DNA of 64,000 bases from Mya arenaria (GCF_026914265.1 NC_069127.1:25831453-25895452), one strand, 5' to 3'. Positions 12,023 through 24,842 are shown, counted from the first letter of the stretch. Translations and numbers: made by a program. Notes: a model not told the origin generated them from the sequence alone.

Positions 12023-13690
12023 AGGCTGCAAGGCGTTAGGACTTGTATGTAAAATTATAAGTACGCCATTCTGGAATCTGCTGGAAGATAAGAAAAAAAT
12101 ATCTTGGAAATGGACTTATATTATTTAATGTTGAAGTCTGGACTGAAAGATGCAAAGAGAATGTTGCAGAGTTAAAGGCAAGGTGAGGCCATTTGGAGAC
12201 ACCGTGAAAGTAAAAGGAGATGTAGTGTATGAAGCTTTGATTGAGAACAGTGAATATGACAATGAATTGAGCTGTTTCTTTCAGTAATACTGGTAATCTT
12301 GACAAACTATTGTAAAAAAAATTCAAGGACTTTCTACCAGGTGGTGTGTTTAGTAACACGTCAGAAGAGATGAAAAACAAAATGAGATGTGTGGAGAAAC
12401 ACAATAAATACAGTGAACGTATATTTGCTTACTATGATAACGTACTTAGGTACATACCACACATTCGAACTCTGGCATCTGAAGCCTATGTTACCTTTGC
12501 CATGAATAAAACTGGTGATTGGCTTAGAGAAAAATCTGAAGATAAACTGAGAGATCTTTTATCTCAAGCCAGAAGACGGATGGAAACAGTCAGACAACAG
12601 TTCAGACAGAGACAAGCTAACATCGTCCAGCGAAGACAGGAAAAGTTGCAAGAAAGTTGAAGATTAAAGGAAGAGAAAGAGGCAAGAAGATTGCAACAGC
12701 AAGTAGAACTAACAAACCAGATGGCATAATATGGTCTGTGGCAATCAGATGAACAGGTCGATGGGGCATTGGCAACAATAACCACAAAGAAAGAGAAAGT
12801 GAAAGCCCTAAAGGCGCAATTTAAGTTAAGAAAAGAGGTGTTGAAACAATCAACAGATGACCAAAAGGTGTATAGATACTCAAAAGAAGTCAATGGAAAA
12901 AAATGTGCAGCTCAAAGGTAGACTTGAGAGTTAATGTTAAGATATTAGTAAGTCACGCAAAAACTGTACTAACCACTGAAAGCCAGGAGGGCACCATCTT
13001 TGTAGGAAAAAGAGTCAGACATCAATTCATCGAGAAGGACGAAAGTGTATGGTATATTGGAAAAGTGATATCTCAAGTATGTTATAAATCATTTGGTTAT
13101 GAAATTTGTTGTCTGTGGAGTTTTGTGTTGCTGTTCTGTGTTTACGGCTCTTTTTTTGCTTTTGCCCTGTGCAATTGAACGGACCTTTTTTTGCTTTTGC
13201 CCTATGCCATTGAACGGGCCTTTTTTTGCTTTTGCACTTTGCCATTGGACGGGGTTAATACTTAAGCTTTCAACTACTTGACTTGTGTCTCTAGTTTAAA
13301 TTATTTTCATATTCAAATATTAGTCTTGTCAATATAACATTTATTTTGGTATAAACGTAACATTAACATTTTTTGGCTTTGATATAAAGATGGGTACAAA
13401 CCTTCGAGTTCAATCTTGAAACTATTAATGCAGATTGTTAATTAAAAAGCATATAAATAAATTAAATTCCTGCTTTTAAAAGCTATTTATTCAAAAATTA
13501 ATAAATGTCTTTTAAGACGTTAAAATTGTATATAGAAATTTTCATTGAAATATTTCAAATATTTTCTCTGCAAATACTCATTCATGTTGGCACTCGGATA
13601 TTGGTTTTTACATCAAATATGAGGACGATGAGGCTGTATACACATACAAGCTGATGCAGGATTATGGGGAAAACCTACAGGTTATTGTCT
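12023..13690 (+). pseudogene. decayed copy of an unidentified multi-copy protein family
   Basis: An acceptor-like TCTGACATCGCAG precedes a segment reading CKALGLVCKIISTPFWNLL. Further pieces in changing frames include KVRPFGDTVKVKGDVVYEAL, then a 104-codon open stretch (12346-12660) with SEAYVTFAMNKTGDWL and a basic Gln/Arg-rich helical part, YGLWQSDEQVDGALA, GKRVRHQFIEKDESVWYIGK, and after an apparent intron IKYEDDEAVYTYKLMQDYG. I recall similar unannotated proteins in molluscs and cnidarians, possibly linked to transposons, but cannot name the family. The copy is broken in several places and not expected to be functional. Confidence 0.5.
13093..13255. repeat. short tandem repeat, about 38-bp unit
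   Basis: TTTTTTTGCTTTTGCCCT followed by GCAATTGAACGG or its variant recurs three times between 13148 and 13250. It lies in what looks like the intron of the decayed coding segment. Confidence 0.6.
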
Positions 13691-15391
13691 GAAGAAAATA
13701 AATGTGTGATTTCAGTGTTTCAAAAAGGATTTAACAACAATAATAACAGACATAAACTATGCAGTATTTTGACAGACAGTTTTTCGAACGGTGGTCATCT
13801 TCATTGTAACATAACTTTGTACTGAATAAAGGTTATTCAAGAAGAGTGACAATATAGAATTAAATATAAAAAGATGTTTCTATTGATATATTACACTAGC
13901 ATATTTTCTTTTTAAAAAAAAATTGGCTTGTTATTGCAATTTCTGCACGAATCACTGTCATCTGTCTTTTCATGTCCTAAATGTCTCAATTCAATTCAAT
14001 AAACATGAACACATAGCAAATAGAACGACTATTTGTACTTAAATAAACCAATACCTCATATTATTGATGTCAACATGTTAGTACAGTGGCTGTTTTTCAA
14101 GCGAATTGAATTTTGCCGCTTCCTTTGTTTTGTTTTTTGACGTTCGGAACTCATCGGCCATTTTATCGAAAACCTTGGATGGACAGTTAACATACTCAAA
14201 AGTGGTACGTTTAAGTCCGCTGCAAGTAGATCGCGTAGTAATTTTATTCAGCAGTTAAACTTTGTGACTTAACTCTTGAGAATCTTAATGGTGTTTGCAA
14301 TAATTTCCTTCATTGGCAATCAATTTAAACTTAGATCAATAAATACAACTCTAAAACACTACATTTAATTAATGATATAATTCAAAAAATACGAACTACT
14401 TCAACTGATGTTCCGGCAAACATCCGATGTTGTTTTCGATAAATTGGCCGAGGAGCTCCGAATGGATGTTTGAATGTCAACGCAGAATAAAAAAACGTCG
14501 CCCTAACAGTCCACACTGGTTATAAAACACTAGCATATTTTCCTAAACTGCGTTCGCGTTTGCCTCCCTTTAGGATTCTAATAATAAATATGTTCAAGCA
14601 GATGAATAAAGTTGATTATTTAGTTGAGACATTATTTCACAGTCGCCAAAATTGATTTAAAGGCGAAAATTGAATTTACGTGCCAACGTTCTACCGGCCG
14701 CAAAATGATAATCGATAATCGGTCCGGGCCGCAAAACTGATACTCGCTGAGTCATGCAAATAATCGCGGAATCCCTGTACAAATTCGTTACTATATATAG
14801 TAACATATGTATTAATCTAAAATAATGCCTAATCGATATGCATCGGAATATGTCTGAAGCCGTTCGATTGAAAAGAAACAGTTGAAATTAACCTTAAACG
14901 GTACGGACGTTTGCCAAACTCCACGCAGTGTTACTTCCCTTACAGTACAGTTCTGCCACCAAGCAAATAAAGTGGCCGTATACATATAAATACTTAAAGT
15001 ATTATATCAGTAAAGATTGTAAATCATATTTAATTTAAATATGCTTTTGGTATTTTTACCTCAATACACATGGGATAATTGAAATTTTATTAAAAACTAT
15101 CAAAACAGAGAGTAATAATAAAACTTAAACATTTAAAAAAATATATTTATACAGCTGAAATCCAGCAATACTCGCTGCGTTTGAGATTGGAAGATTGCTG
15201 TAATAGATTTCAATGTAAGTGAATAAATAAATAAATTTCTAGTGTTTACGACCCCCAACACCATACACGGGAAGAAAGTTACACTGGTGTTCTAAACATT
15301 AAACAACGTTAGAAAGTTACGTTTCTTACAAGAAAAATAAAAACGGTTGAACATAACCACTATTTATTCGATTAAGTTACCAAATCCGCAT

Positions 15392-15453
15392 CCGGAACTC
15401 CTCGGCCATTTTTCTCGAAAACAATTCCGATAAAAATGGCCGAGGAGCACCGA
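15392..15453. repeat. palindromic element (GGCCGAG family), best copy
   Basis: CCGGAACTCCTCGGCCATTT pairs with AAATGGCCGAGGAGCACCGG-like sequence around a 17-base loop, a stem of about 22 bp. At the matching place in unit 2 (about 29,625) the palindrome is almost entirely gone, leaving CGGAACTC joined to TGCCAGATCC. Confidence 0.75.
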
Positions 15454-16239
15454 ATGCCAAATCCGATGTAGGAGTACAAACAATGCAGTGAACATGTAAA
15501 CAAAAAGTAGATCAAGTAGATCCAGCATGTTAGGCACGTTTTTTTAATCACAGACCATTTCGCTTTAAATCCAATAAAGATGAAAAAAGCACATGGTCTG
15601 AGCTTTGAGTCACTGCCATGTGTTTAAAAAAGACAAAAGAAAAAAAAACTTTCCCGAAATCAATTGGTTTTAGTTTGTTCAAAAAGGAGATTTGTAAAGA
15701 GAAATTCTTCAGAATATTTCACCAATAAAATATGATTGAAATTAAGATATATAAGCGTGGGGTACATAGTCTGCCGTTAAAACAGTATATATTAACGCGT
15801 TCATATTTCATTAAATCTATTTGCATGACGATACATTTACACAGGCCCTATACCAACACGTCACAAAAGCAAAACGATTACGTTGTCAAATAAACTGAAA
15901 CCAAATGCAATATTTCAATTGAACATATATGTGGGAATGAGAATAATGTGTTCTATCACTACGAGAAAAGTGAGTTTTAATTTATAGATTGTTTTATGCA
16001 ATGAATTATGATATAACATGTAGAAATTAAGCTTAGTGTAAGAAAATAACTTTGAGAGAGATATCGAGAGAGAGAAAATAAAAAGATGGGAGGGAGAAGT
16101 GGTGTGCTCCTTGTGCTTACTATGAAGTATTAAAGAAACGATTTCTGTACTTTACTCCGTAAATATTGCATTTTTTATTATTCCAAAATTATCACCATTA
16201 GAGATATTTGAAGATCCGAATTGTTGTTTGTTAGTGCTC

Positions 16240-17660
16240 AAAGGATGAACTTGTCGAGTGTTCTGAAAACGTATCTGCCTTTCGACTGTAAATAGTGAGC
16301 AGTTAAAGAAATGTTCGGCATTTTTTCAGCATTACAGTCACCACATAAGATCACTGCAGTTTATTCTTATACGTGCATGATAAACGGACCAATGGCTTTC
16401 TCCAAAGATGGAACAGCAGGTCCATTAAACCTGTGTTGTAAATTACGCTTGAAAGACGGGAGTGAATGCGAATGACTTGTGTCTTCATCGAGTTTATTCC
16501 TCAATGATATTTTTAACAACTGTAAACTTCAAATCTTATATTAAGTGTTTCAATTTTTTCACTGTTATGTAGATAATAAGGGTTAGAAATAAATACTGCC
16601 AGAGAGAGCTGCGATAGGTAAGATGGTAGTTCTCCATAATTATATTTATATTCTAGGATCAGATTTTGCATTATTCTTCAATCCAATAAGGAAATCAAGC
16701 CAATTTCTTTAATCTAGTTTGCGATTGACACAGACCGTATAGGGCCCGTAACTATTCTTGCTGTCTCATATTGAATATGTTCGATTGTTTCTAATTCATA
16801 CCGCATACTAATGATGCATGTTCGAGGATTTGTCGTAAGTAGGAAAAGTAAATTTGATTGAGTGTTATTCAAAGAAGTTAGAATCTAAGCGCTTGCATTA
16901 AACAACGAATCTTCATTGCATAAGTAATGATGTTTTCAATATGATGATGCTAGGTATCATCATAAATTAAAGTGACTCTTAAGTGTTTGTGTGTGCAAAA
17001 ATAAGTTGGTGTTGTGGAGTCAAATGCAAGTTGTAGGCGCGGTTTATTTGACATTGCACAAAACATTTTTTTGAACGATTGAATTGCACAAGCCATTATT
17101 TCATTATAATGGTTTACATGACGACATGTATAGTGTTCTCTTTATGTTTCGTCCTAGGCGACGAGACAGCAAGTGCACTATCATCCGCAAAAAAGTCTAG
17201 TAGTGCTTGTCATTAACATATTGTAGAAAGAGTAGAAGACCTAAAACAGGCCCATGTGGTACACTTTCTGTTAAATATTAAAACGGAGAAAAGGATATGC
17301 CAATGAACACTCATTGAATTCAATTTTTAAAGCAAAGGGATATCCAGTTAATTATATTACCAGTTTTTACATACACTTTTAGTTTAAAAATAAGGCCGCT
17401 GTTACAAACTTTATCAAAGGCCTTTGATATATCACAGAAAACCAAGTAAGTTGCTTGCTTGTCATCGAATGATTTTCATAACTATTTAGAGATACTAACA
17501 GTTGAAAGGTTGTAGAATGGTCAGGTATAAATCCTGACTGAGTCTTGAAAATGAGAATGTTTTGATGCTTATTGTTGTATCTTTCCACAGCTTATCAATG
17601 ATATAGATCTATAATTTGATAAACAAGCACTATCGCATTCAAAGGCATAACGTTTGCTAA
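16240..17660 (-). mobile_element. LINE reverse-transcriptase relic (unit 1)
   Basis: Minus-strand translation gives CDISKAFDKV, GNIINWIS, PHGPVLGLLLFLQYVND, YLRQILEHASLVC and similar LINE RT pieces spread over several frames. It is a heavily decayed non-LTR element. The unit 2 copy at 30.1-31.25 kb matches it, so the LINE inserted before the spacer was duplicated. Confidence 0.7.
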
Positions 17661-18207
17661 TTTCCATGTTGAATGGGCATATTCTGAATAATAGTTTATG
17701 TATTTGACAAAACATGAACATAATTGACTAATTTTAATTTAAGTGATATAAAGTTTAAGTTCTAAGCTAAATTCGCACGATTTTTAACAAACATAAAAAA
17801 ACAAAAAGTAGGTCGAAAAGGGCCAGGCCGGAATGATAACCCGAAACCAATGAATTTTATCGGTGAATAAGCAACAAATAAGGTACCTCTTTAGGAATGT
17901 TGAAAATAACTGCGATTGAGAATGTTATTGTCCGCACAAATAATGTATAATTATTGTTATGTAAAATACGTCATAGTTCTGATGTTTCCATGTATATTTG
18001 GAAAGTTTACAAAATAAGGTTGCTATGTAACAATTTAAAAACAGCTTCACCGTTAGTTAGAATACAACCTACATTTTCAATTGGAATTGCAGAAAGGCAA
18101 TCATTTAGTACTAGGCTGAATCATTAAGAATTTCAACTTTCGCGGGTGTTTAAAAGGTCCGCTAACTGTCACACATTTGGTACACACCCTTTGTGTTAGA
18201 GTTTGCG

Positions 18208-18328
18208 TTCACAATGTGTGAGCCAAAATTTTAATGGTTTACAACGTGTAAGCCAAAATTTTAATGGTTCACAATGTGTAAGCCAAAATTGTAATGGTTT
18301 ACAATGCGTAAGCCAAAATTTTAATGAA
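18208..18328 (+). repeat. 30-bp minisatellite, 4 units
   Basis: Four units of the form TTCACAATGTGTAAGCCAAA plus ATTTTAATGG, the last one partial. An open frame across it (repeated VSQNFNG) follows from the unit being a multiple of three. Absent from the matching part of unit 2. Confidence 0.85.
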
Positions 18329-19254
18329 CATATCATTAAAATTTTACTTAATGTCATTCAACTATTACTTATTCAACTCGTGAGTACCTTCACGTGAAAA
18401 TCAATAAATGCATAATTATATTAAGTTTCAATAAAGCCAATGCAGCCGCGTCTTTCATGCCTTGCATCAAAATTTGTCTTGTAACTTTATTGAATACCCT
18501 GGGTAAACCTCGTACTTATGCATAATTAACCCGGACGTTTGATTTGACGCCTGAGACACACATAAGGCAATACGGGAATATACGGATGTTGCATCTTAAA
18601 CGAATTGATCATAAGGATAGACGTGCTTATTAGGCTAATATATTAAGTATTTTCCAGTCTGAACGAAATAGACCTCATGTCAGAAGCTGTATCAATTTGA
18701 AATATGAGGTGTCCGGTTTGAAAAGAATAAACAATCTATATCCGTCGGTTTTTTACCGAAACACTTAAACCAACGTCATAATGTGGAGGCAATTATTATA
18801 TTGTTTGTAGAGCAACATAGCTCAATGATAGTTATTATATTCTTGGAAGTTGTTTTAACCGCAACTCAACTCAACACTCCTACTGAAGTAACTATGGAAA
18901 TTGTCAACATGAACCGTCTTCTACATAAATTAATATCACAATTAAGCTGTAAGATCAGTTCTCCCTAACGAACTTTGAGTTTTCCGCTTCTGTATGGAGG
19001 GTTTTTCATTACTATGAACTAAAACACTTCTGATTTAGATTTCCCGATCCTACCTACGAATAAGATGCCGACCCAGCCGTTTTATAGGCCGTTGGTAAAA
19101 AAGTTGTTTTTCGTTTATGTAGTTTAAAACACCTTAACAGCTTTATAGAGAAGACTACTTTAGAGCTGTTCCCCAATGATGAAAATAACGCTCTTATATA
19201 AAGCCTAATACAAATAAATAAAAATGCCTACTTTCTCTGAAATCTGATAACCCT

Positions 19255-20115
19255 AAAGAAACAACTTCGTTTATGCCCCTAGGATGAAGGTCAAGGTCAC
19301 TTCTACTTGAAATAGAAAAACGATTGGTACTTAATAATTCAGTTAGGTTTGACATACTGCGACCCAAATTTGGTATATAGAAAGAGTCTATAAAAACCTT
19401 TCATGGGATTGTATTTGGGACCCCTTGTGTCAAGTTCACTGTAACCAAACATAGAACAACGGTTGGTAGGAAATAACTTTAGCTAAGGTTGACACATTGC
19501 GGCAAAACTTAGTATATAGGAAGTGTTTCTGATAACCATTCATGGACCTGCATTTGGCATCCCTAGGATCAAGGTCAATGTCACTAATACTAAAAATAGA
19601 AAAAAATGTTGGCACAATAGAACTTTAGTTGGGTTGATATATTTTGACCAAAATTGGTATATAGGAAGAGTTTAAAGAGACCATTCATGGGATTGCGTTA
19701 GGTGCCTCTAGGATCAAGGTAGATGTCACTGTTTACAAAAAGGAAAAACGGTTTAAACTAAATAACTTTGGATATGGCTGACATATTATGATCAAACTTG
19801 ACTTATAGGAGGTGTTACGGTGGCAGTGAGACTTTTCATAGTATTGCATTTGGGGCCTCTGGCGTAAAGGTCAAGGTCACTGTTACCTAAAATAGATAAA
19901 AAATGGTTGCTACTGAATAACTTAAGTTAATAGCATATTGCGACCAAACTTGGTATATAGGAAGGGTTAAGGGAGACCTTCCATGGGATTGCTTTGTGGC
20001 CCCAAAGGTCAAGGTCGTTTTTTTTTAAAGAAGAAGATTAAACGGTTGAAATTGGATAACTTTAGTTATATTTGAGATATTGTGACCAAACTTGAAATTT
20101 AGGACGAGTTTATTG
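19255..20115 (+). repeat. tandem array of ~140-bp units containing AAGGTCA (upstream of gene 2)
   Basis: Six or more diverged units, each with TTGGTATATAGGAAG, CATGGGATTG, AAGGTCAAGGTCACT and AATAACTTTAGTTA in that order. AGGTCA is the half-site bound by many nuclear receptors, but the same repeat type occurs genome-wide in bivalves, so regulatory meaning is not implied. The array lies 1.1-1.9 kb before gene 2. Confidence 0.8.
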
Positions 20116-20613
20116 AGAAAAATGCTAAAAAACCCAGTTAAAACTGAATCTCACAACGAAGACTGAACTTCTTCAGTCATTCATTGAAAAATTTGTTTTG
20201 TCACATTGCGGCGTTTCTTGTTTTTATTACAGTAGTGGTGTTATACATTTATCCGTTTTGGTTGGCACAGACGCATAAATCTCGGAACAGCCATCTGCCC
20301 TACCCTCTACAATATTGTTAAACTGTTAGAGAAGGGGGGAGCGCTTCGTTAGGGGCACATGCAAGAATGGTGACAAGAAGTTCAAAAAGGATAACAAAAA
20401 AATAAGAGGACCAGGGACATGAGCGGCAAGATCAGCCTTGTGCTTCAGAAGTAAAAATACATTTCAAATCATGTGGAGAAGACAAAGGGGATTTTTTCTT
20501 GTGGTTATTTCATTCAAATTCTTGGAAATTAATCCCAGATACTTTGCGACCCTTCAGTTAAGTCATTGTAAGTTTAGTGAAAATGGTTAATCTCATTGAT
20601 CAATGTCCAGTGT

Positions 20614-20917
20614 CAGTGGCGTAGCTACATATAGGCCTTGTAGGCCTAGGCATACAACTTTTCCAAAAAATAATAAATTTTAAATAACCAAAAATGCAGT
20701 AAAAACTGATCGCTTCTCAAACACTTTGAACAAAGGTATGTTTTATTTTAACCCCGGGTAAGTTTGGAGTTTATTCAAACTACGTGCAGAGTGTATTACT
20801 TGATTTTATTGTAATCATTGTAATATAATTGACTGTGTGTAATGTGCATATAAAAGTTCCAAAACTCACATAGAATCATCGGGCCTACAAGTTTTTTAGG
20901 CCCTTGCTACGCCCCTG
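20614..20917. mobile_element. 304-bp MITE with perfect 5-bp TSD, empty site known
   Basis: Begins CAGTGGCGTAGCTAC and ends GCTACGCCCCTG, 12-bp inverted ends with one mismatch. It is flanked by AGTGT on both sides (20609-20613, 20918-20922). The matching site before gene 3 (about 33,604) reads GTCCAGTGTTGAAG with a single AGTGT and no element. It therefore inserted after the unit duplicated, or was precisely lost from the other copy. Confidence 0.85.
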
Positions 20918-21120
20918 AGTGTTGAAGTGCATTTGAAGTACGTGTAATGACTTCTCAATTACGAACGTTTGTTTTTCCTTTGAAACTTTGCTTATTAATT
21001 TCCTCATTTGTTTTTTTCCAAAAAGCAACAATGAAGCGAAGCACGTATATATTCAACTCATCCAACAAGGAAGAAAATGCATGGAGTGGGGTTGGGTGTC
21101 ACATGATATACACTGTACCC

Positions 21121-21128
21121 TATTTATA
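21121..21128 (+). promoter_or_regulatory. TATA box of DUF4773-like gene 2
   Basis: TATTTATA, preceded by CACATGATATACACTGTACCC, the same block as before genes 1 and 3. It lies 55 bases before the ATG. Confidence 0.6.
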
Positions 21129-21182
21129 CGCGGCGAAATCACCATTCGACGCATTTTCCCGTGTTAACACAACGGAGTCACC

Positions 21183-24100
21183 ATGGATCGAGCAGCTCTA
21201 ACGTTGTTGTGCCTCTGTGTCCTGGCGCCGTGGGTGCGCTCTATGAGTGTGAACCAGGATGGATTTACGGACATGGAAACAGTCACAGGTGTGGCAGGTT
21301 ATACACTATATTCTAATATATGGTTGTTTTATTTTGTAAACGACAATAATTAAATGTTTACATTACAAAGCATCGTTTTCAAAAATTAAATGTTCGTATC
21401 GGACACTATTCAGGGCCTTGCTTCTTCTTGTTGTTTTAATGATTGTGTATGTGTACATACAATGTATTATTTATAGAATAATATTTGGCTGACCATGGTT
21501 TTTGCTTGATCATTGCCCCAGTACGAAGAATAATTGTCCGAGGGTAATTAATTTCATTGGGGCAATTATCAACAAAGAGTCATGGAAAAGCATGTAATAT
21601 CCTATATAATACATATGTTTCGTCATTTGTCAATGATTTGAACCGGTTGTGAAAATGATGTTCGGACATAATAAAGGATTTGATTAGCATTCAGTCTGAT
21701 AGGTAAAAAAATGAGACATAACAAATTGGTTTTTAATGGCATTAGCTATTAAAAATAACGAGTAATTATTCTATAAGTAATTTATACGTACCATTTATGT
21801 AAACTGCTCCTGTTGTTCTTGAACTAGAGCATATATAATAATTCAAATCAATGTACATGTATATTGATAGAAAATGTTTTACTTATATTTATTGTGGCAT
21901 CGCATTTAACACCGTACACAATTCCGTCGTTTTAATTAGTTTTTATAATATGGAAATTATAAAAAAGCTATGTATGATTCTATTTCACAGACGGCGGTGA
22001 AGGCGGTTTGGCCAAACTATTGGAACTCCTTTCTACAAGCGCGAGCGTTGAGGTGAAAGAAGCAGACGACTCTTCAGACGAGGAGCGCGTGGACATAGCA
22101 GACGAGGTATCAGACGAAATCATCAAAGCGCTTGCAGAAGACATCGATCTGAATCTAGATGAGATTGTTAAAGGTAATAGAGGTTGTTTTTTTCACAACG
22201 AGTACCTGTTTACAACTGCCATTAAACATGCTTTCTATTAGACAGCGAGTCACATGCTAAAGGCAGTCCACTTTTTATCAATATATTTGTACGTATTAAA
22301 AGTAGCCATGCGCAAATGTTTCTGTGAACGTAATTAAATACAAAGTGATACACTTCTTGCACCGTAAATTTGAATTATAGTATTATAGTAATTATTTCGA
22401 CCTTAGCCAGATATTGACCCCCCCCCCATTCCCCATATTGTTGTATGGATGGAATTTGGCAGATTCCAAATTTTATTTTGTATTTTCGTGATACTTTATA
22501 CATTTGTTTTGCATAGTTATTTGTTTGTTAATACACTTTGTGACCTTTAAATTGTAGACTTTACTTAACTAGATGCTTTTAAAATATGTTGGTCTTTGTC
22601 ATTTAAAATTAGACACTATACGTTGGAAGGCATGTTTGTACCGGTGCTAAGATAGCAATAAAAATTGATAATATACACGGTCGAGAACCCACGTGACTTG
22701 TAAAGTGCGCGGCAAAAAATACAGAAGGTCACGATTCAGATAGTTTAAAAAAAAAAAAAAAAACTTTCTAAATACTGGGATATTTTTTTGTCATATTAAA
22801 ACCATAAACCCCGCAATAAAGAGCACTTTCTACAGCTATATAGAACTTCCTCTAATATCCTAAACTTTTTCTGAAAATCTTGTCAGTGACCAACTGATTT
22901 ATCGGAGTTCAAAATCTGGGCAAAGAACACGGCTCCTGACAAATATATTACTAAAATTGGGGTTAGCCGTAAGTAATTCATACGATAATTATATTTTCAG
23001 CAAAATTTTATGTATTTTGAAGGTTTAAGAGGCTATGGTTTTATTTCAAATAGGTATTTCAAAGGGAAAAACGAGTAAGAACAAAATTGATAAAGTGCAC
23101 GGACATTTTAGATTTGATGAAGTACACGGACATTTACCAACCTTCAGTGCATATCCTTATAATTTCACTGACGGGCGCTAAAATGCTTTTTTATAAATAT
23201 ACTGTAGTACAACTCTGTAAAATTCGTAATTGAACGTTCAATAAAAAATGGACGCATTTTAACATTCAAACCGAAGAAGTTACGGACAATGATGAGCTAT
23301 TTACCATAAAGCAATGAAAAGTTTGTTTTTACAGTAAAATACAATCGTGTATTATAACAATATAATGACAATGGATAGGCTTGTATTTTGTTGTGATGTG
23401 TGTTCCACGTGCCTTTTGTTTGTATATTCCATTGCAGTTTCGCATGTAGTATACGTGACATACGTGTACAGCTAGTATAATATCATATTATTGTTTAATA
23501 ACTTTGCATTTTGTCAATTTTCTAAAAAACATAGTGTGATTGCATTTTTGAATGACTTCGAAGTATGTATATATTGTTCAAAATATTGATCAAAAATTTA
23601 TTTAACCCCCATGCAGGTTGCAGCCATGGACAGTGCAGTTTCTGTACCCACAACAAGTACCTGAAGGTGTGCGTCAAGGCCGGCTTGGTCAAATTGGGTT
23701 TTCAGGTATACACATACTTTAAATACAGTGAGTAGTACATGGGAAAATTGTCAAGCCGATTAAATGAACTGTTGTGTCATTCGGAACTACTCGATCATTT
23801 TCCACGTTATGTTCGGTGGAAAATGGCCAAGGAGTTCCGATTGATGTTATATTGGCAGTGGGTGGACCTTTAAACACCCGCGGAAGTTGAAATTCTTTAT
23901 GATTCAGCCTAGAGTATAACGAGTGCAAATCTGCAATTAAATTGGCTGTAAATGTAGGTTGCATTTTTAATTTAAGAAGCAACACATTACATCACGTTTC
24001 AATTGACACAGAAAGGCACACTTACTGCGGAAACCTGGCCTTTAAACAATGGTTACAATATCATATTTAGCTTAAATTCAAATAATCTGCATTCCTAGGA

Positions 24101-24703
24101 ATTTTAAGGGTACCTTGTGATTTAATAGCACTGCAGTTGGTTGAAAAAATGACTCAGCTTTGCAATGCGGCATTTGCGCGCGCGTGTGTGTGTTAGTGTG
24201 TACGTGAACGTGTGCGAGCGCGCGCGTGTGTGTGCGTGTGAACGTGTGCGTGCGAGCGCGTGTGTGTGTACTTTTAAAAGGGACTATTTTAGCTCTCTCA
24301 ATACAAACAATTTATCTTTGTTTACCTTTTGAAGGAGCTATGCAATTATGATATGTGTGTAACCTCTTTACTATTCCAGTTGAGTGTCACGGTGAACGGC
24401 CACACTGTCTACAAAAAGGAAGTGAGTATCAGGAATCCCCCGCCATTCTGTGTCAACAATATCCCGTTCCTGAAACACGTGGCAAACTTCTGTATCCAGA
24501 TCTATGACGTGGACCTCGCGAAGAAGTCTGCGTGCGTCAAGGTCTCGTTCAAGGTCAAGATAGGTCACTTTGGGAAGAAGATCTCGCTGAAGGTCGGTTG
24601 CTTCAAGATCCCCCACGCCATGTTGGAGGGGATGGACACAGCCGGTGATTCTGTCGACCAGGACAGTGCTCTACTGTTTACACCATACCAGAATAACAAT
24701 TAA
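21183..24703 (+). CDS. secreted DUF4773-like protein, paralogue 2 (233 aa, 4 exons)
   Basis: Exons 21183-21288, 21991-22173, 23617-23705 and 24380-24703 with GT-AG introns in phases 1, 1, 0. Signal peptide residues 1-20 (LTLLCLCVLAPWVRS), acidic segment about 50-95 (KEADDSSDEERVDIADE), helical LAKLLELLSTSASV before it, then cysteines 98, 103, 106, 115, 150, 164, 178 and 200. The core motifs are GCSHGQCSFC, NGHTVYKKEVSIRNPPPFCV, FCIQIYDVD, SACVKVSFKVKIGHFG and VGCFKIPHAM. This is the longest of the three and probably nearest the ancestral form. The DUF4773 assignment is by remembered pattern (Cys spacing plus NPPPxC). An extracellular role, perhaps binding or matrix related, is only a guess. 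Confidence 0.87.
23781..23840. repeat. palindromic element (GGCCGAG family) in intron 3 of gene 2
   Basis: TCGGAACTACTCGATCATTT and AAATGGCCAAGGAGTTCCGA form the two arms. A diverged copy lies at the same place in intron 3 of gene 3 (about 35,968-36,042), so this insertion predates the split of genes 2 and 3; gene 1 lacks it. Confidence 0.7.
24175..24271 (+). repeat. alternating purine-pyrimidine (GT/GC) tract
   Basis: Almost uninterrupted GC and GT dinucleotides with a few ACGT steps, in intron 3 of gene 2, about 110 bases before exon 4. Such tracts can adopt Z-DNA. Not seen in the introns of genes 1 and 3. Confidence 0.8.
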
Positions 24704-24836
24704 CTTTTATGAAAGACAATGGTGAATCGCAGTACCATAAAACTGTTTGATCTTGATTTTTTTCATAATAATTATGAATAATTGCAAACGATATACAATG
24801 TCAATACTAAAAAATAATTGTCAAAATGTGATTGCA

Positions 24837-24842
24837 AATAAA
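24837..24842 (+). terminator. polyadenylation signal of gene 2
   Basis: AATAAA 134 bases after the stop codon in the same context as after gene 1 (GCAAATAAATTGATGCATTG). Gene 3 has only AATATA at the corresponding place. Confidence 0.65.

Larger units (their letters stand above)
11932..14488. mobile_element. 2.55-kb insertion present in unit 1 only
   Basis: Unit 2 joins the two flanks directly: AGGCAAACAACAT runs straight into AAAAAAGTCGCCCTAAC at about 27,133, whereas here 2.55 kb intervenes. The insert carries the decayed coding segment described next and, in its right part, two arms of the short palindromic family (14138-14165 and 14440-14470). I could not identify terminal repeats or a target duplication, so whether it is one element is uncertain. 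Confidence 0.6.
10080..20600. repeat. segmental duplication, spacer unit 1
   Basis: Long stretches match the spacer after gene 2 in the same order: 10.08-10.74 with 24.71-25.42 kb, 10.78-11.14 with 25.80-26.16, 11.14-11.93 with 26.33-27.13, 14.49-14.98 with 27.13-27.63, 14.99-15.93 with 29.12-30.07, 16.49-17.66 with 30.10-31.22, and 18.53-20.60 with 31.60-33.60 (approximate limits). Gaps are insertions or losses in one unit. No host gene is visible in the spacer; it holds the LINE relic, minisatellites and tandem repeats listed separately, and otherwise unremarkable AT-rich DNA. Confidence 0.9.

Noticed and set aside
18203-18397. Open frame of repeated VSQNFNG
   Set aside because: Translation of a 30-bp minisatellite of four units.
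22741-22763. Poly-A run as a retrocopy tail
   Set aside because: It lies inside intron 2 of gene 2 with no upstream retrocopy or target duplication.
24371-24616. Minus-strand frame GDLEATDLQRDLLPK, also at 36638-36883
   Set aside because: Antisense shadow of exon 4 of genes 2 and 3; conserved only because the sense strand is.
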